Assembly (NCBI RefSeq): GCF_026341825.1
Contig: NZ_JAPENY010000003.1
Location: forward strand, 868,001-932,000
From: Streptomyces sp. NBC_00620
Lineage (GTDB): Bacteria > Actinomycetota > Actinomycetes > Streptomycetales > Streptomycetaceae
DNA length: 64,000 nt
Direction of reading: 5' to 3'
Part shown: piece after piece, positions 32,957-41,696 of the stretch
Position numbering within the stretch: position 1 is the first letter of the stretch
Layout of the letters: each line of letters starts with the position of its first letter
Translations under genes and position numbers: made by a program
Notes under the pieces: generated by a model
Seen by the model: only the letters and a program-made list of their open reading frames with translations
What the model was told of the DNA's origin: nothing
The model's database searches: none

Positions 32957-33748
32957 TCAGCTGTGCGTCACGGTGACCTTGTACAGAGCGACCTCGCCGT
33001 AGTTGGAGTTGTCGCACGGCGAGGAGTTGTTGCAGTTCGCCTGGGTGTAGTCGCCCGCCTTGAAGTAGCCGCTGCCGAACGCGGCGGCGACGGTCGCCTT
33101 GAGGGCGCCGTTGTAGTAGACGTCGACCTTCCCGTCGTGGGCCACGAACTTGCCCTGGAAGCGGGTTCCGAGCTGGTAGTTGGAGGTCACCAGCTTGTAG
33201 TGGGTGGTGTTGTACGAGGTGATGTACAGGCTGGTCCCCTCGAGACGGAACGAGGTGACGTCACTGTCCGAGTCATGTATCTGACCCGCCATCACATGCG
33301 GTTTGGTCTTGGGGAGATGAGTGATGGCCTGGTCGACGACCATGGTGTGGGTGCCCGACGTGGACGGCCAGCTCTTGGTCGCCGACCCGTCCGCTGTCAT
33401 CTCACGCAGTTCCGACCGCGGGTACCCGGTGTTGCTGGTGGTGGCGCCGTTGACCGCGGCCCGCAACAGGATCGCCTTGCAGTCCGAAGTGGTCGTGAAC
33501 CAGGGCGCGTTGTTGTAGGTCTTCAGCGCGGGCTGCTTGATCTCCACGGGAGAACCCGAACTGGTCGGGGTGGGCAGCTGAAGCTTCCAGGCGGTGCTCA
33601 GGCCGATGGCCGCGGCCGGTGCGGGGCAGGCGGCGGCCTTCGCCGACGCATTCTCCGCCGAGGCCAGGAGGCCGACGGTGAGTGCGGGTGCCGCGAGCAG
33701 ACACAGGGTGCGGCGGCGAGACCTGCGTGAGGACATCGGGGATTTCAT
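32957..33748 (-). CDS. Secreted polysaccharide lyase family 7 (alginate lyase)
   Basis: A 263-residue exported enzyme. The signal is twin-arginine-like (SRRSRRRTLCLLAAPALTVG) ending near NASA-KA. The mature protein has the PL7 motifs: YPRSELREM, VMAGQIHDSDSDVTSFRLEG with the QIH triad, and SGYFKAGDYTQANC. PL7 enzymes cleave alginate by beta-elimination; QIH is linked with guluronate or mixed preference. Two Cys near the end may pair. The ATG lies six bases after AAGGAG. Truncated enolase and LacI genes follow, which suggests the remains of a larger uronate-use locus. Confidence 0.94.
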   Translation of the reverse strand: MKSPMSSRRSRRRTLCLLAAPALTVGLLASAENASAKAAACPAPAAAIGLSTAWKLQLPTPTSSGSPVEIKQPALKTYNNAPWFTTTSDCKAILLRAAVNGATTSNTGYPRSELREMTADGSATKSWPSTSGTHTMVVDQAITHLPKTKPHVMAGQIHDSDSDVTSFRLEGTSLYITSYNTTHYKLVTSNYQLGTRFQGKFVAHDGKVDVYYNGALKATVAAAFGSGYFKAGDYTQANCNNSSPCDNSNYGEVALYKVTVTHS

Positions 33749-33820
33749 GAGCGGCTCCTTCAGTGTCAGGGCCATGACAGACTCGTTGGGGTTTTGAACA
33801 GACGGACACACCCGCGCGGT

Positions 33821-34267
33821 TCAGCAGGCGAGTTCTCGTACGATCCCTTCGTCGACGCCGATACCGAGGCCGGGGCCGGAAGGCACCTCGGCCACTCCTG
33901 CGCGCACCTGGATTACAGAGCCGGTGGCGTAGGGAGACTGCAGGAACTGCCGGCCGTTGAGGTCGGCCGGGGCGGTGAGGTCGTGGGCCGCGAACAGGTG
34001 CAGGGACGCGGCGAGGCCGATGTCGGACTCGGTCAGCCCCGAACCCATCAGCGCCACACCGCAGTCCTCCGCCAGCTGGCATTGGCGCAGCGCCAGGGTG
34101 AGTCCGGCGCAGCGCTGCACCTTCGCCACCGCGATGCCGATGGCGCCCCTGCGGACGAACGAGGCGAGGTCGGTGGGGTGCCGCAGGCTCTCGTCGACGG
34201 CGATCGGGACCGGGCTGAGGTCGCGCAGCCGGCGGAGTCCTTCGATGTCGTTGGCGGGCAGGGGCTG
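33821..34267 (-). pseudogene. Enolase-superfamily (mandelate racemase type) C-terminal fragment
   Basis: On the minus strand the frame reads LRRLRDLSPVPIAVDESLRH and IGIAVAKVQRCAGLTLALRQ, then GVALMGSGLTESDIGLAASL to a stop. This is the C-terminal half of an enolase-superfamily barrel: DES binds metal and K-x-x-R-x-G-G-L-type strands follow. The N-terminal domain and first barrel strands are missing. The frame is cut at about 34.27 kb, where a plus-strand LacI fragment begins head-to-head. It may once have been a sugar-acid dehydratase partner of the alginate lyase. Confidence 0.75.
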
Positions 34268-34269
34268 CT

Positions 34270-34954
34270 GTGGCCCGCTCCAACGGACGGCGGGTGATGG
34301 AGTCGGACGAGGGCGCGGCCAGTGAGCATGAGCTCGCCGAGGACCTCATGCGCTGTTGCGACGGTGTGCTGCTGTGCTCCCCACGCATGAACCGCACCGC
34401 GCTCATCGACCTGTCCTTGCGTGGCCACCCTGTGGTGCTGGTCAACCGGATCGTCCCCGGCCTTGGTATCCCCTCGGTCTCCGTCGACTTCTACGGAGGC
34501 ATGACCCTGGTCTGCGGTCACCTCACCCAGCTCGGGCACCGCCGCGTGGCGTACCTGAGCGGCCCCGAAGCGTCCTGGGCCAATGCCGAACGCATCCGGG
34601 CCTTCGACGCCGCGGCGGCTTTCGGCGTCGAGGTCACGGTCATCCCCTGCGGCCACACCGCACGACACGGCTACGCCGCGGCGGATGCCGTACGGGACTC
34701 CGGTGTCACCGCTGTCGTCGCGTACAACGACCTCGAGGCGCTCGGCGCGGTGACCGCGCTGGAGAAGTCGGGCCTGCATGTCCCCGAGGACATGTCGGTC
34801 ATCGGCTGCGACGACATCTCCCTCTACGACCTGCCCAGTTCACGCATACTCACCACGGCCTCGTTGGCCCGGCACGAGTTGGGCAGGCAAGCCGCCCAGA
34901 CACTGGAAGCACTGATGACCGCCGACGGCGACACCGAGCCCAGAGTCATTCCGG
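34270..34954 (+). pseudogene. LacI-family regulator fragment, truncated at both ends
   Basis: The frame reads LAEDLMRCCDGVLLCSPRMN, LSLRGHPVVLVNRIVPGLGI, LTQLGHRRVAYLSGPEASWA and VPEDMSVIGCDDISLYDLPS, a LacI-family sugar-binding domain. The DNA-binding domain is missing at the 5' side and the last 10-15 residues at the 3' side. There the frame runs into the terminal hairpin of an IS200/IS605 element. It cannot bind DNA as such. The 5' breakpoint coincides with the enolase fragment's breakpoint. Confidence 0.8.
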
Positions 34955-34962
34955 TGACTCCT

Positions 34963-34982
34963 CCCCCGGCTGGAGCCGGGGG
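34963..34982 (-). repeat. Subterminal hairpin of the IS605 right end
   Basis: CCCCCGGCT and AGCCGGGGG form a 9-bp perfect stem with a 2-base loop, immediately downstream of the tnpB stop. In this family such hairpins are recognised by TnpA and also form the 3' part of the TnpB guide RNA scaffold, so the adjoining bases (34954 downwards) would be the guide. Confidence 0.6.
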
Positions 34983-34989
34983 CTTCTCG

Positions 34990-36204
34990 CTATGCCGAGT
35001 TGGCGTCGCGACGGACCAGCCCGGCCCGTAGAACGTTGGTGGCTCCCACTGTGTCGGCGTGCGCGGTGCGGCCGCAGGCGACGCAGTGGAACTTTTCCTG
35101 GGCGGGCCGGTTCTCCTTCGCGGTGTGCCCGCATTCGGGGCAGGTGCGGGAGGTGTTGCGGGGGTCCACGGCGATCACTTCCCGTCCGGCGCTTTCAGCC
35201 TTGGCGTGCAGGATCGTCAGGAACACCCCCCAACCGGCATCGTTGACCGACTTGTTGAGCCCGGCCTTGGCCGCGGCCCCGTTGGGCAGGAACACGCCTG
35301 CCTGCTCGGGGTCGGGTCTTGGCGCGGGCGACCTGGTCATGTTGCGGATCTGGAGGTCTTCGTGCGCGATGAAATCATGTGCACGGACCAGGCCGAGGGC
35401 GGTCTTGTGTGCGTGGTCGAGCCGCTGACGCCGCACCTTGCCGTGCAGAGCGGCGACCTTCTCCACGGCCCGCTGGTGGTTGGCGGTGCGGTCCCTGGCC
35501 TTGCGGCGCGGGAACCGGGACAGGTCCTGCTGCGCGGCTCCGAGCTTCACGGCCGCACGGCGCCCGTGGCGCGGGTTGGGCACGAACCCGCCGTTCGAGT
35601 CGGCGAGGAAGTTCGCGATGCCCAGGTCGATGCCAATCATGGAGCCGGTCGCGGGCAGCGGCTGCAGCTGGTCCTGCTCGGCGGTGAGCACGACGAACCA
35701 TTTACGGCCCTCGCGCTTCACCGACACCGTCCTGACCCGGCCAACCACCGGGCGGTGCTGGTTGACCTTGACGTGGCCGACCCCTTGGAAGCGGACCCGG
35801 GTGACCGGGTCGTGCGGGGCGGAGTCCCATCGGCAGCCGTCGCCGTCCTTGGGGAAGTCCACCGTGTCGAACCAGTTGACTCCACGGAAACGCGGATAGC
35901 CGGGCGTCTCGCCGGACTTGACCCTGCGGAAGAACGCGGCGAACGCCTTGTCGAGACGGCGTAGGGTGGTCTGCTGCGAGCTGAACGACCAGCGGCCCTG
36001 CCGCTCCGGGTCGAACGCCCGGATGTCCTTCAACTGCCCGGACTGCATCCCGTACTTGACACTCGTCTTCGAGACGTGCTGGTAGGCGTCGCGGCGTTCC
36101 CGCAACGCCCCGTTGTAGAGGGAGCAGTGGTCCCGCAGCATCTCGGACAGGGCTTGCGTCTGCCGGACGGTGGGCCGCAGGAGGAACTTGTACGCACGGA
36201 TCAA
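34990..36204 (-). CDS. tnpB: TnpB RNA-guided nuclease of IS200/IS605
   Basis: A 404-residue TnpB. The N-terminal HTH/wedge region has RAYKFLLRPTVRQTQALSEM. The RuvC-like nuclease residues are visible: Asp in GSMIGIDLGIANFLADSNGG, Glu in HDFIAHEDLQIRNM, and Asp in HADTVGATNV. The zinc ribbon is SRTCPECGHTAKENRPAQEK plus CVACG. All three catalytic acids and four cysteines are present, so it may be active. TnpB cuts DNA at sites matching a guide made from the element's right end and helps retain the element. It is divergent from tnpA, 52 bases apart. Confidence 0.95.
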   Translation of the reverse strand: MIRAYKFLLRPTVRQTQALSEMLRDHCSLYNGALRERRDAYQHVSKTSVKYGMQSGQLKDIRAFDPERQGRWSFSSQQTTLRRLDKAFAAFFRRVKSGETPGYPRFRGVNWFDTVDFPKDGDGCRWDSAPHDPVTRVRFQGVGHVKVNQHRPVVGRVRTVSVKREGRKWFVVLTAEQDQLQPLPATGSMIGIDLGIANFLADSNGGFVPNPRHGRRAAVKLGAAQQDLSRFPRRKARDRTANHQRAVEKVAALHGKVRRQRLDHAHKTALGLVRAHDFIAHEDLQIRNMTRSPAPRPDPEQAGVFLPNGAAAKAGLNKSVNDAGWGVFLTILHAKAESAGREVIAVDPRNTSRTCPECGHTAKENRPAQEKFHCVACGRTAHADTVGATNVLRAGLVRRDANSA

Positions 36205-36256
36205 CGCGACCCATCCCCCTCAGGTCGAGCTCGCTCGATCCTACTACACTTGGCGC

Positions 36257-36685
36257 ATGTCACCACGCTGGGAACCAGATCCCGATATCAGACGTGGAAA
36301 CCACGTCATCTACAACCTCCATGCGCACTTGGTGTTTGTCACGAAGTACCGGCGTGAGATCTTCAACGACGAGATGCTGACGCGCTGCGAGGCGATCATG
36401 CGGGACGTGTGCGAGAGCTTCGACGCGGAGCTCCGGGAGTTCAACGGCGAAGGCGATCACGTCCACCTGCTCGTGCGCTACCCGCCAAAGGTCGCCCTGT
36501 CCAAGCTCGTCAACAGTCTCAAAGGCGTCAGCTCCCGCTACCTGCGCGCGGAGTACACCGGCCGGATCAACCGGATCGGCGCGGGCTCGGTGTTCTGGTC
36601 CCCGTCGTACTTCGCGGGGTCCTGCGGCGGCGCACCGCTGAGCATCGTCAAGGACTACATCGACAACCAGAAACGACCAGCCTGA
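36257..36685 (+). CDS. tnpA: TnpA, Y1 (HUH) transposase of IS200/IS605
   Basis: A 142-residue single-strand transposase. The HUH motif is GEGDHVHLLVRYPPKVALSK and the catalytic Tyr is in VKDYIDNQKR. NLHAHLVFVTKYRREIFNDE is the conserved N-terminal strand region. The length matches the family, and no frameshift is seen, so the element could be mobile. The ATG start gives MSPRWEPDPD. Confidence 0.95.
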   Translation: MSPRWEPDPDIRRGNHVIYNLHAHLVFVTKYRREIFNDEMLTRCEAIMRDVCESFDAELREFNGEGDHVHLLVRYPPKVALSKLVNSLKGVSSRYLRAEYTGRINRIGAGSVFWSPSYFAGSCGGAPLSIVKDYIDNQKRPA

Positions 36686-36979
36686 CCGCCGCCACACGAG
36701 CGCTCCGCCGGCCGTGCCCGCGCGCTGAGCCGCGGACTGCTCAGGGCTTCACCAAGGCGCCGGAAAGAAAATCTTACGAAACCGTGAAAAGCCGCGCGAA
36801 ACGGCGCGGACAGACGGGGACTGAGGAGTGCACGCGACATAGTGGCGGGGATGCGGCGGACGGCTCAGCCGGCCTCGCGGACTTCATCCCGCCACCGGTT
36901 CAGGAAACCCTTCGAGCGTCGGCAGACGCCCGCGGGCATCGGTCCCTCACGGGCCGCGAACGAGTGAGGAAAACAGTCC

Positions 36980-37786
36980 TTGATCAGTCGACGAACATTT
37001 TCTGGTGCGCTCACCGCGGGAGCCGCGACGGCAGTGGCCGGTGTGCCGGCCACCGGAGCCGCGGCCCAGGAACGGCCCGCTCCCTCCCACCCGGGCGACG
37101 CGCCGGTGCGCAACGTCGTGCTCGTCCACGGTGCGTACGCGGACGGTTCATCGTGGTCGGAGGTGATCGAGCGGCTCCAGTCGGCCGACATGAACGTGAC
37201 CTCAGTACAGAATCCGCTCACGTCCCTGGCCGACGACGTCGCCGCGACCGAGCGCGCCCTCGCCCTGCAGGACGGGCCGACCATCCTGGCCGCACACTCC
37301 TGGGGCGGCACAGTCATCTCCCAGGCGGGCCTCGCCTCCAACGTCACCGGGCTTGTCTACGTCGCCGCCCGTGCGCCCGACGCCGGAGAGGACTACACGG
37401 CGCTCGCCGCGAAGTTCCCCACCCCGCCCGCCAACGCCCAGCTCGTCGAGTCCGGCGGGTTCAAGCAGCTCAGCAAGGAAGGGTTCCTCCGGGACTTCGC
37501 GGGCGGGGTCCCCAGGCGCCGGGCGCTCGCGCTCTACGCCGCGCAGGGCCGTATCGCGTCCTCGCTGTTCCCGACCTCGACGACCACGGTGGCCGCATGG
37601 CGGCACAAACCCACCTGGTACGCGGTGTCGAAGAACGACCGGACCACCTCGACCGAACTCGAACGGTTCCTCGCCGCGCGCATGCGCGCCAAGACCATCG
37701 AACTCGACTCGAGCCACCTGTCGATCGTCACGCATCCCAACGCGATCACCCAGCTGATCCTCGACGCCGCCGAACACAAGTCCTAG
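36980..37786 (+). CDS. Tat-exported alpha/beta hydrolase
   Basis: A 268-residue protein starting at a TTG after GAGGAAA. The signal MISRRTFSGALTAGAATAVA is a twin-arginine type. The hydrolase core has NVVLVHGAYADGSSWSEVIE (oxyanion region) and GPTILAAHSWGGTVISQAGL with the Gly-x-Ser-x-Gly-like nucleophile elbow (HSWGG). The catalytic His is in ELDSSHLSIVTHPNAI. Similar exported hydrolases occur widely in Streptomyces; the substrate is unknown. It lies just beyond the IS element. On the opposite strand before it, a short frame (CRRSKGFLNRWRDEVREAG) may be the end of a lost gene. Confidence 0.88.
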   Translation: MISRRTFSGALTAGAATAVAGVPATGAAAQERPAPSHPGDAPVRNVVLVHGAYADGSSWSEVIERLQSADMNVTSVQNPLTSLADDVAATERALALQDGPTILAAHSWGGTVISQAGLASNVTGLVYVAARAPDAGEDYTALAAKFPTPPANAQLVESGGFKQLSKEGFLRDFAGGVPRRRALALYAAQGRIASSLFPTSTTTVAAWRHKPTWYAVSKNDRTTSTELERFLAARMRAKTIELDSSHLSIVTHPNAITQLILDAAEHKS

Positions 37787-37811
37787 CCCGGACCCTGCCC
37801 GCGGGCCACTC

Positions 37812-39146
37812 TCACCAGCCGGTCAGCAGCAGGTGGTTGAGGAGCAGGGCGAGAGTGGCCTGTGCGGCTAGCCAGGCGCGGGGACGGCCGAGGAACGCGC
37901 AGGCCGGGAGCAGCCACATCACGAACGGCAGCCAGATCCGTTCCGTCTCCGCCTTGCTCATACCCGAGAGGTCGGCGATGAGCAGGGCGAGCAGCGCGGC
38001 GAGTACGAGCAGGGCGAGGCGGAGTTCGGGAGCGGCCGTACGCAGGCGGGCGCGGAGGTCCTTGTGCAGGGACGCAGCGCCGGCCCGCCGCAGGCCCGCC
38101 ACCGTTGCCGGGCCCGCGATCAGTACCGTGCAGGCGAGGTTCGCCCACACCCAGTAGCCGTACGGCCGGACGCGGGCGGCCCCTTGGTAGTAGCGGGTCA
38201 CCAGCAGGCGGTACGCCTCCCACCAGTCGAACCCGGCGAGGGTGAACGCGAGCGGGACGACGAGGGCTCCGGCCACCAGGTAGGGCAGCGGGCGGAGTCT
38301 TCGCGTACCGAGCAGCAGGACGGCGGCCGCGATCACCGCGAACAGCGTCAGCCCGTACGAGAGATACATGGTGAGGCCGAGGAGCAGCCCGGAGGCGAGG
38401 CCGGTCGCCCGCGGCCGGTGTCCTGTGACCGCGAGGGCGAGGAACGCCACGGCCCACGCGGCGACCGCGGCGAAGTACCCGTCCGCGGAGGTCCCCATCC
38501 AGACGGCGGCCGGGGCCAGGACGAGGAAGGGCGCGGCGCGGCGGGCAAGCGCCTCCCCGGTCAGCGCTCGTACGGTGACGAGCACCGCGACCGCCGCCGT
38601 CGCGCCGACGGTGATGCACCAGACGCCCGCCCAGGCCCCGCCGCCGAGCCCGATCCGGTCGAGCAGGACGAAGGTGAGGGTGGCGGCCGGGGGATGTCCG
38701 GCGACGTGCGCGGGCCAGTGGTCGGGGCCGAGCAGGATGTGGTGCGTGAAGTCCCGCAGGGTGTGCGGGATGTCGTGGAAGCGGTCGATGACCTGGAGGT
38801 ATTCGTACCTGGTCGTCAGCCGCTGGGCGATCCCGCGGTGCCAGCCGTCGACGAGGGCGAGGGAGAACGTCCACGCCATGCCGGTGCCCCAGATGCTCAG
38901 CAGCAGCGCGCGCCAGGGCAGCCGGGCGGCGACGAGCGGGCCGTAGGCGACGACCGCGACGGCCACCACGATCGCGGCCGGGGTGCCGGGGCCGACGTGC
39001 GGATCCCAACGGGCGAACAGCGGTGGCCAGCCGACGTGGAGCGTTCCATCGCGGTGCTCGATGGCGGTACCGACCAGCACGGCGGCGAGCACCAGCAGCG
39101 CGGCGGCCAGGGCCGCGGACAGGTCACGGAGAAGATCGCGGTTCAC
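37812..39146 (-). CDS. Polytopic membrane protein, glycosyltransferase (GT-C)-like
   Basis: A 444-residue integral membrane protein with about ten to twelve TM helices. A long first external loop contains LQVIDRFHDIPHTLRDFTHH and HWPAHVAGHPPAATLTFVLL. The repeated His/Pro pattern and topology resemble GT-C mannosyltransferases that use lipid-linked sugars. No DxD-type motif is certain. It is convergent with the exported hydrolase and divergent from the molybdopterin oxidoreductase gene. Assignment as a glycosyltransferase is likely but not proven. Confidence 0.7.
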   Translation of the reverse strand: MNRDLLRDLSAALAAALLVLAAVLVGTAIEHRDGTLHVGWPPLFARWDPHVGPGTPAAIVVAVAVVAYGPLVAARLPWRALLLSIWGTGMAWTFSLALVDGWHRGIAQRLTTRYEYLQVIDRFHDIPHTLRDFTHHILLGPDHWPAHVAGHPPAATLTFVLLDRIGLGGGAWAGVWCITVGATAAVAVLVTVRALTGEALARRAAPFLVLAPAAVWMGTSADGYFAAVAAWAVAFLALAVTGHRPRATGLASGLLLGLTMYLSYGLTLFAVIAAAVLLLGTRRLRPLPYLVAGALVVPLAFTLAGFDWWEAYRLLVTRYYQGAARVRPYGYWVWANLACTVLIAGPATVAGLRRAGAASLHKDLRARLRTAAPELRLALLVLAALLALLIADLSGMSKAETERIWLPFVMWLLPACAFLGRPRAWLAAQATLALLLNHLLLTGW

Positions 39147-39259
39147 ACCAGCACGTTAGGGCGGGGAACGGTCCCCAGGGCCGCCACCAGGGTGGACGTC
39201 AGAGTTTCGTCATGGTTCGCGGACCCTTTCGTGGGCTGTCCCGCGCCTACGGTCGAGGC

Positions 39260-40492
39260 ATGCCTCGGTCCCCTTCCTCCCCCGCTTTCTGGCGCAGTCC
39301 GCTGCGCGGCCCCTGGTTCACCTCCGTGCTGGGCATCGTCCTGCTCGGCGGGATCACGGTGCTGTTCGTGACGGGTCTCCTGTCGTACGCCGCCTACAAC
39401 CCGGGCCTGTCACGGGTGAACGACATGACCCCGGACAAGGGTCTGCTCGGCTTCTATCTCTTCTCGTGGCCGACCGACCCGCACTGGCTGTACCGGCTCA
39501 CGCAGGGCGTCCACGTCACGCTCGGCATCACGCTGATCCCCGTACTGCTGGCGAAACTGTGGTCGGTGGTGCCGAAGCTGTTCGCACTGCCGCCCGCACG
39601 GTCCCTCGCACACGCGCTGGAGCGGATCTCGCTGCTTCTGCTGGTCGGAGGCGCCCTGTTCGAGTTCATCACAGGCGTGCTGAACGTCCAGCTCGACTAC
39701 CTCTTCCCCGGCTCCTTCTATCGGCTGCACTTCTACGGGGCCTGGGTGTTCTTCGCGGCGTTCGTGACGCACGCGGTGCTGAAGGTGCCGACAGCGCTGC
39801 GCAATCTGCGCCATCTGCGGGAGGCACATCCCTCTGGGGATGAGGAGTTGGTGTCGCCGGATCCCGCCGAGCCCACCGTCTCGCGGCGCGGCGCCCTCGG
39901 TTTCGTCGGCGGCGGATCGCTGCTGCTGCTCGCCACGACGGCGGGCCACAGTTTCGACGGGCCGCTGCGGGAGACGGCTCTGCTGGCACCGCACGGCGGC
40001 CCCGAACCGGGTTCCGGGCCCGGCGCGTTCCAGATCAACAAGACGGCGAAGTCGCGCGGGATCAGCGCGACCGAGACGAGCGAGGAGGCCTGGCGGCTGG
40101 TCGTCGAGGGACGCGGGCGAACGGTCCGCCTGAGCCGGGACGAGTTGCTGCAACTCCCGCTGCACAGTGCCGCGTTGCCCATCGCCTGTGTGGAGGGCTG
40201 GTCGACGTCCGACCAGCGGTGGCGAGGAGTACGGCTGCGGGATTTGGCCCGGCTCGTGGGCTATGAGCAGGCGCCGGACGTCCTGGTGGAGTCGCTCCAG
40301 CGGCACGGGGCGTTCCGGCGGGCGGCGTTGCGTGTCAACCAGGTGCGTGACCCGGATTCCCTGCTCGCCCTGTTCGTCAACGGCGCGCAGCTGACACCCG
40401 ACCACGGCTACCCGGCACGCGTCATCGTCCCGGCGGCGCCCGGGGTGCTGAACACGAAATGGGTCGCACGGATGACGTTCGGAGACCTGTGA
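39260..40492 (+). CDS. Molybdopterin-dependent oxidoreductase with N-terminal membrane (cytochrome b-like) domain
   Basis: A 410-residue protein. About residues 20-190 hold four to five TM helices with His residues (LTQGVHVTLGITLIPVLLAK, FYRLHFYGAWVFFAAFVTHA) that could bind heme. After an SRRGALGFVGGGSLLLLATT segment comes a sulfite-oxidase-type fold (about 285-410): LPLHSAALPIACVEGWSTSD carries the Cys expected to bind molybdenum, and HGYPARVIVPAAPGVLNTKW is the typical end. I prefer the ATG giving MPRSPSSPAF; an upstream ATG is possible. Coupled to the next gene by TGATG. Confidence 0.88.
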   Translation: MPRSPSSPAFWRSPLRGPWFTSVLGIVLLGGITVLFVTGLLSYAAYNPGLSRVNDMTPDKGLLGFYLFSWPTDPHWLYRLTQGVHVTLGITLIPVLLAKLWSVVPKLFALPPARSLAHALERISLLLLVGGALFEFITGVLNVQLDYLFPGSFYRLHFYGAWVFFAAFVTHAVLKVPTALRNLRHLREAHPSGDEELVSPDPAEPTVSRRGALGFVGGGSLLLLATTAGHSFDGPLRETALLAPHGGPEPGSGPGAFQINKTAKSRGISATETSEEAWRLVVEGRGRTVRLSRDELLQLPLHSAALPIACVEGWSTSDQRWRGVRLRDLARLVGYEQAPDVLVESLQRHGAFRRAALRVNQVRDPDSLLALFVNGAQLTPDHGYPARVIVPAAPGVLNTKWVARMTFGDL

Positions 40493-40959
40493 TGCGACGA
40501 CCGTTCACGAAGGCTGCCATCGGCAGTCCACTGCAACTCCTGCTGCTCGCCTGCTCGTTCGGGCTCGCCGGATACGCGGGGGTGCAGCTGCTCGCGGGCG
40601 ACTGGTTCGGGGTGGCCCTGTGGTTCGTGGGTGCGGCGGTGCTGCACGACCTGGTGCTGCTGCCGCTGTACGCGGGGGCCGACCGCGCTCTCTCACACGC
40701 GCTGGGAGCGGTCGGCCGCCGGGAGTGGACGGTCTTCGTCCGGGTGCCGGCGGCACTCTCCGCTCTCCTGCTACTGGTGTGGTTTCCGCTGATCAGCGGG
40801 CAGGTGGCGGACCACTACCGGTCCGCGACCGGCCTGTCGGGCGACGGGTTCCTGTCCCGCTGGCTGCTGATCACGGCCGCGTTGTTCGGGGGCTCCGCGG
40901 TGCTGCTCGTGCTGCGGTTGCGCAGGGCGACGAAGGAGCGGCCGCCCGCCTCCCACTGA
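40492..40959 (+). CDS. Small membrane protein coupled to the molybdopterin oxidoreductase
   Basis: A 155-residue protein with four hydrophobic segments (LQLLLLACSFGLAGYAGVQL, GVALWFVGAAVLHDLVLLPL, PAALSALLLLVWFPLISGQV, LLITAALFGGSAVLLVLRLR). I do not recognise a named domain. Its ATG shares one base with the stop of the oxidoreductase, so the two are made together, and it may be a membrane partner. Its last 145 bases overlap the end of the convergent methyltransferase gene. Confidence 0.8.
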   Translation: MRRPFTKAAIGSPLQLLLLACSFGLAGYAGVQLLAGDWFGVALWFVGAAVLHDLVLLPLYAGADRALSHALGAVGRREWTVFVRVPAALSALLLLVWFPLISGQVADHYRSATGLSGDGFLSRWLLITAALFGGSAVLLVLRLRRATKERPPASH

Positions 40960-41696
40960 GCGTCCGGGCGCCAGCCCGCGCGCGCCGCGTGCCTCAGCAG
41001 GGCCGGGGCGCCGAGGCGGGCCCAGGGAAAGGCCGGGCCCGCGGCGCCGTGGGCGTTGGCGACGCGGACGACATCGACGTCGACGCGTTCGTCGACGTCC
41101 ATGTCCGGGACGGCCTCGACGATCAACAGGCCGCCGGAGGACAGGAGTTGGGACATCCGTCGGAGCAGGGCGGCCGGGTCGCCGCCGATGCCGACGTTGC
41201 CGTCGATGAGGAGGGCGGTGTCCCAGCGGCCTTCGCCGGGGAGCGGCTCGAAGACCGACCGGTGCAAGGCCTGCCCGCCAAGCCGCACGGTGTGGGCGAC
41301 GGCGGCCTCGCTGACGTCGATGCCGAGCGCGGGCCTGCCCAGCGCCGCAAGCTCGGCGACGAGCCGCCCCGGCCCGCACCCCACATCGAGCACAGCGCCT
41401 TCGCAGCGCCGCAGCGCCTCCAGATCGGCCGCGTCGGCCCGTGCGCACCAGCGCTCGACGTCGAGGGGGAGCAACCAGCCGTCGGGACGGCGGAGGTAGA
41501 GGGGGCCTTGGCCGGTGCGCAGTGCGTCGGAGTACGGGTCGGCCGACCAGGGGGTGGTGGGACTCGACGACGTGTCCGGCGTTCGAGGTCGAGGCCGTTC
41601 GGGCCGGGAGCGGGACCCTCCGGAGGCGGGCACGGGTAGGGGTGACGGGGGCGGGGAAAGCCGCCCGGTGGCGGGAGCGCCAGATCCCGTGCTCAT
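40815..41696 (-). CDS. Class I SAM-dependent methyltransferase
   Basis: A 293-residue protein. The methyltransferase core spans about residues 70-250: CEGAVLDVGCGPGRLVAELA is motif I, GRPALGIDVSEAAVAHTVRL is post-I, and LSSGGLLIVEAVPDMDVDER is the later strand. The first 50 residues are a Pro/Ser-rich tail whose coding region has been duplicated upstream. The last 35 residues lie over the convergent membrane gene and may be a read-through extension. The ATG shares one base with the stop of a 33-codon mini-ORF. The substrate is unknown. Confidence 0.85.
   Translation of the reverse strand: MSTGSGAPATGRLSPPPSPLPVPASGGSRSRPERPRPRTPDTSSSPTTPWSADPYSDALRTGQGPLYLRRPDGWLLPLDVERWCARADAADLEALRRCEGAVLDVGCGPGRLVAELAALGRPALGIDVSEAAVAHTVRLGGQALHRSVFEPLPGEGRWDTALLIDGNVGIGGDPAALLRRMSQLLSSGGLLIVEAVPDMDVDERVDVDVVRVANAHGAAGPAFPWARLGAPALLRHAARAGWRPDAQWEAGGRSFVALRNRSTSSTAEPPNNAAVISSQRDRNPSPDRPVADR

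Larger units (their letters stand above)
34955..36760. mobile_element. IS200/IS605-family insertion sequence (tnpB and tnpA divergent)
   Basis: An element with divergent, complete tnpB (minus) and tnpA (plus) genes. The tnpB-side end is recognisable by the hairpin at 34963-34982 followed by the GGTGACTCC flank. The tnpA-side end is less clear; small hairpins lie at about 36.73-36.74 kb and 36.79-36.81 kb, so the end is given as an estimate. It inserted into a LacI gene, whose missing C-terminus is not found on the other side, implying a later deletion. IS605 elements move as single strands without target duplication. Confidence 0.8.

Noticed and set aside
36865..36965. Minus-strand frame ending CRRSKGFLNRWRDEVREAG
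   Set aside because: Protein-like at the end but without a start or a long enough body; possibly the end of a gene lost when the IS element inserted. Not enough to annotate.
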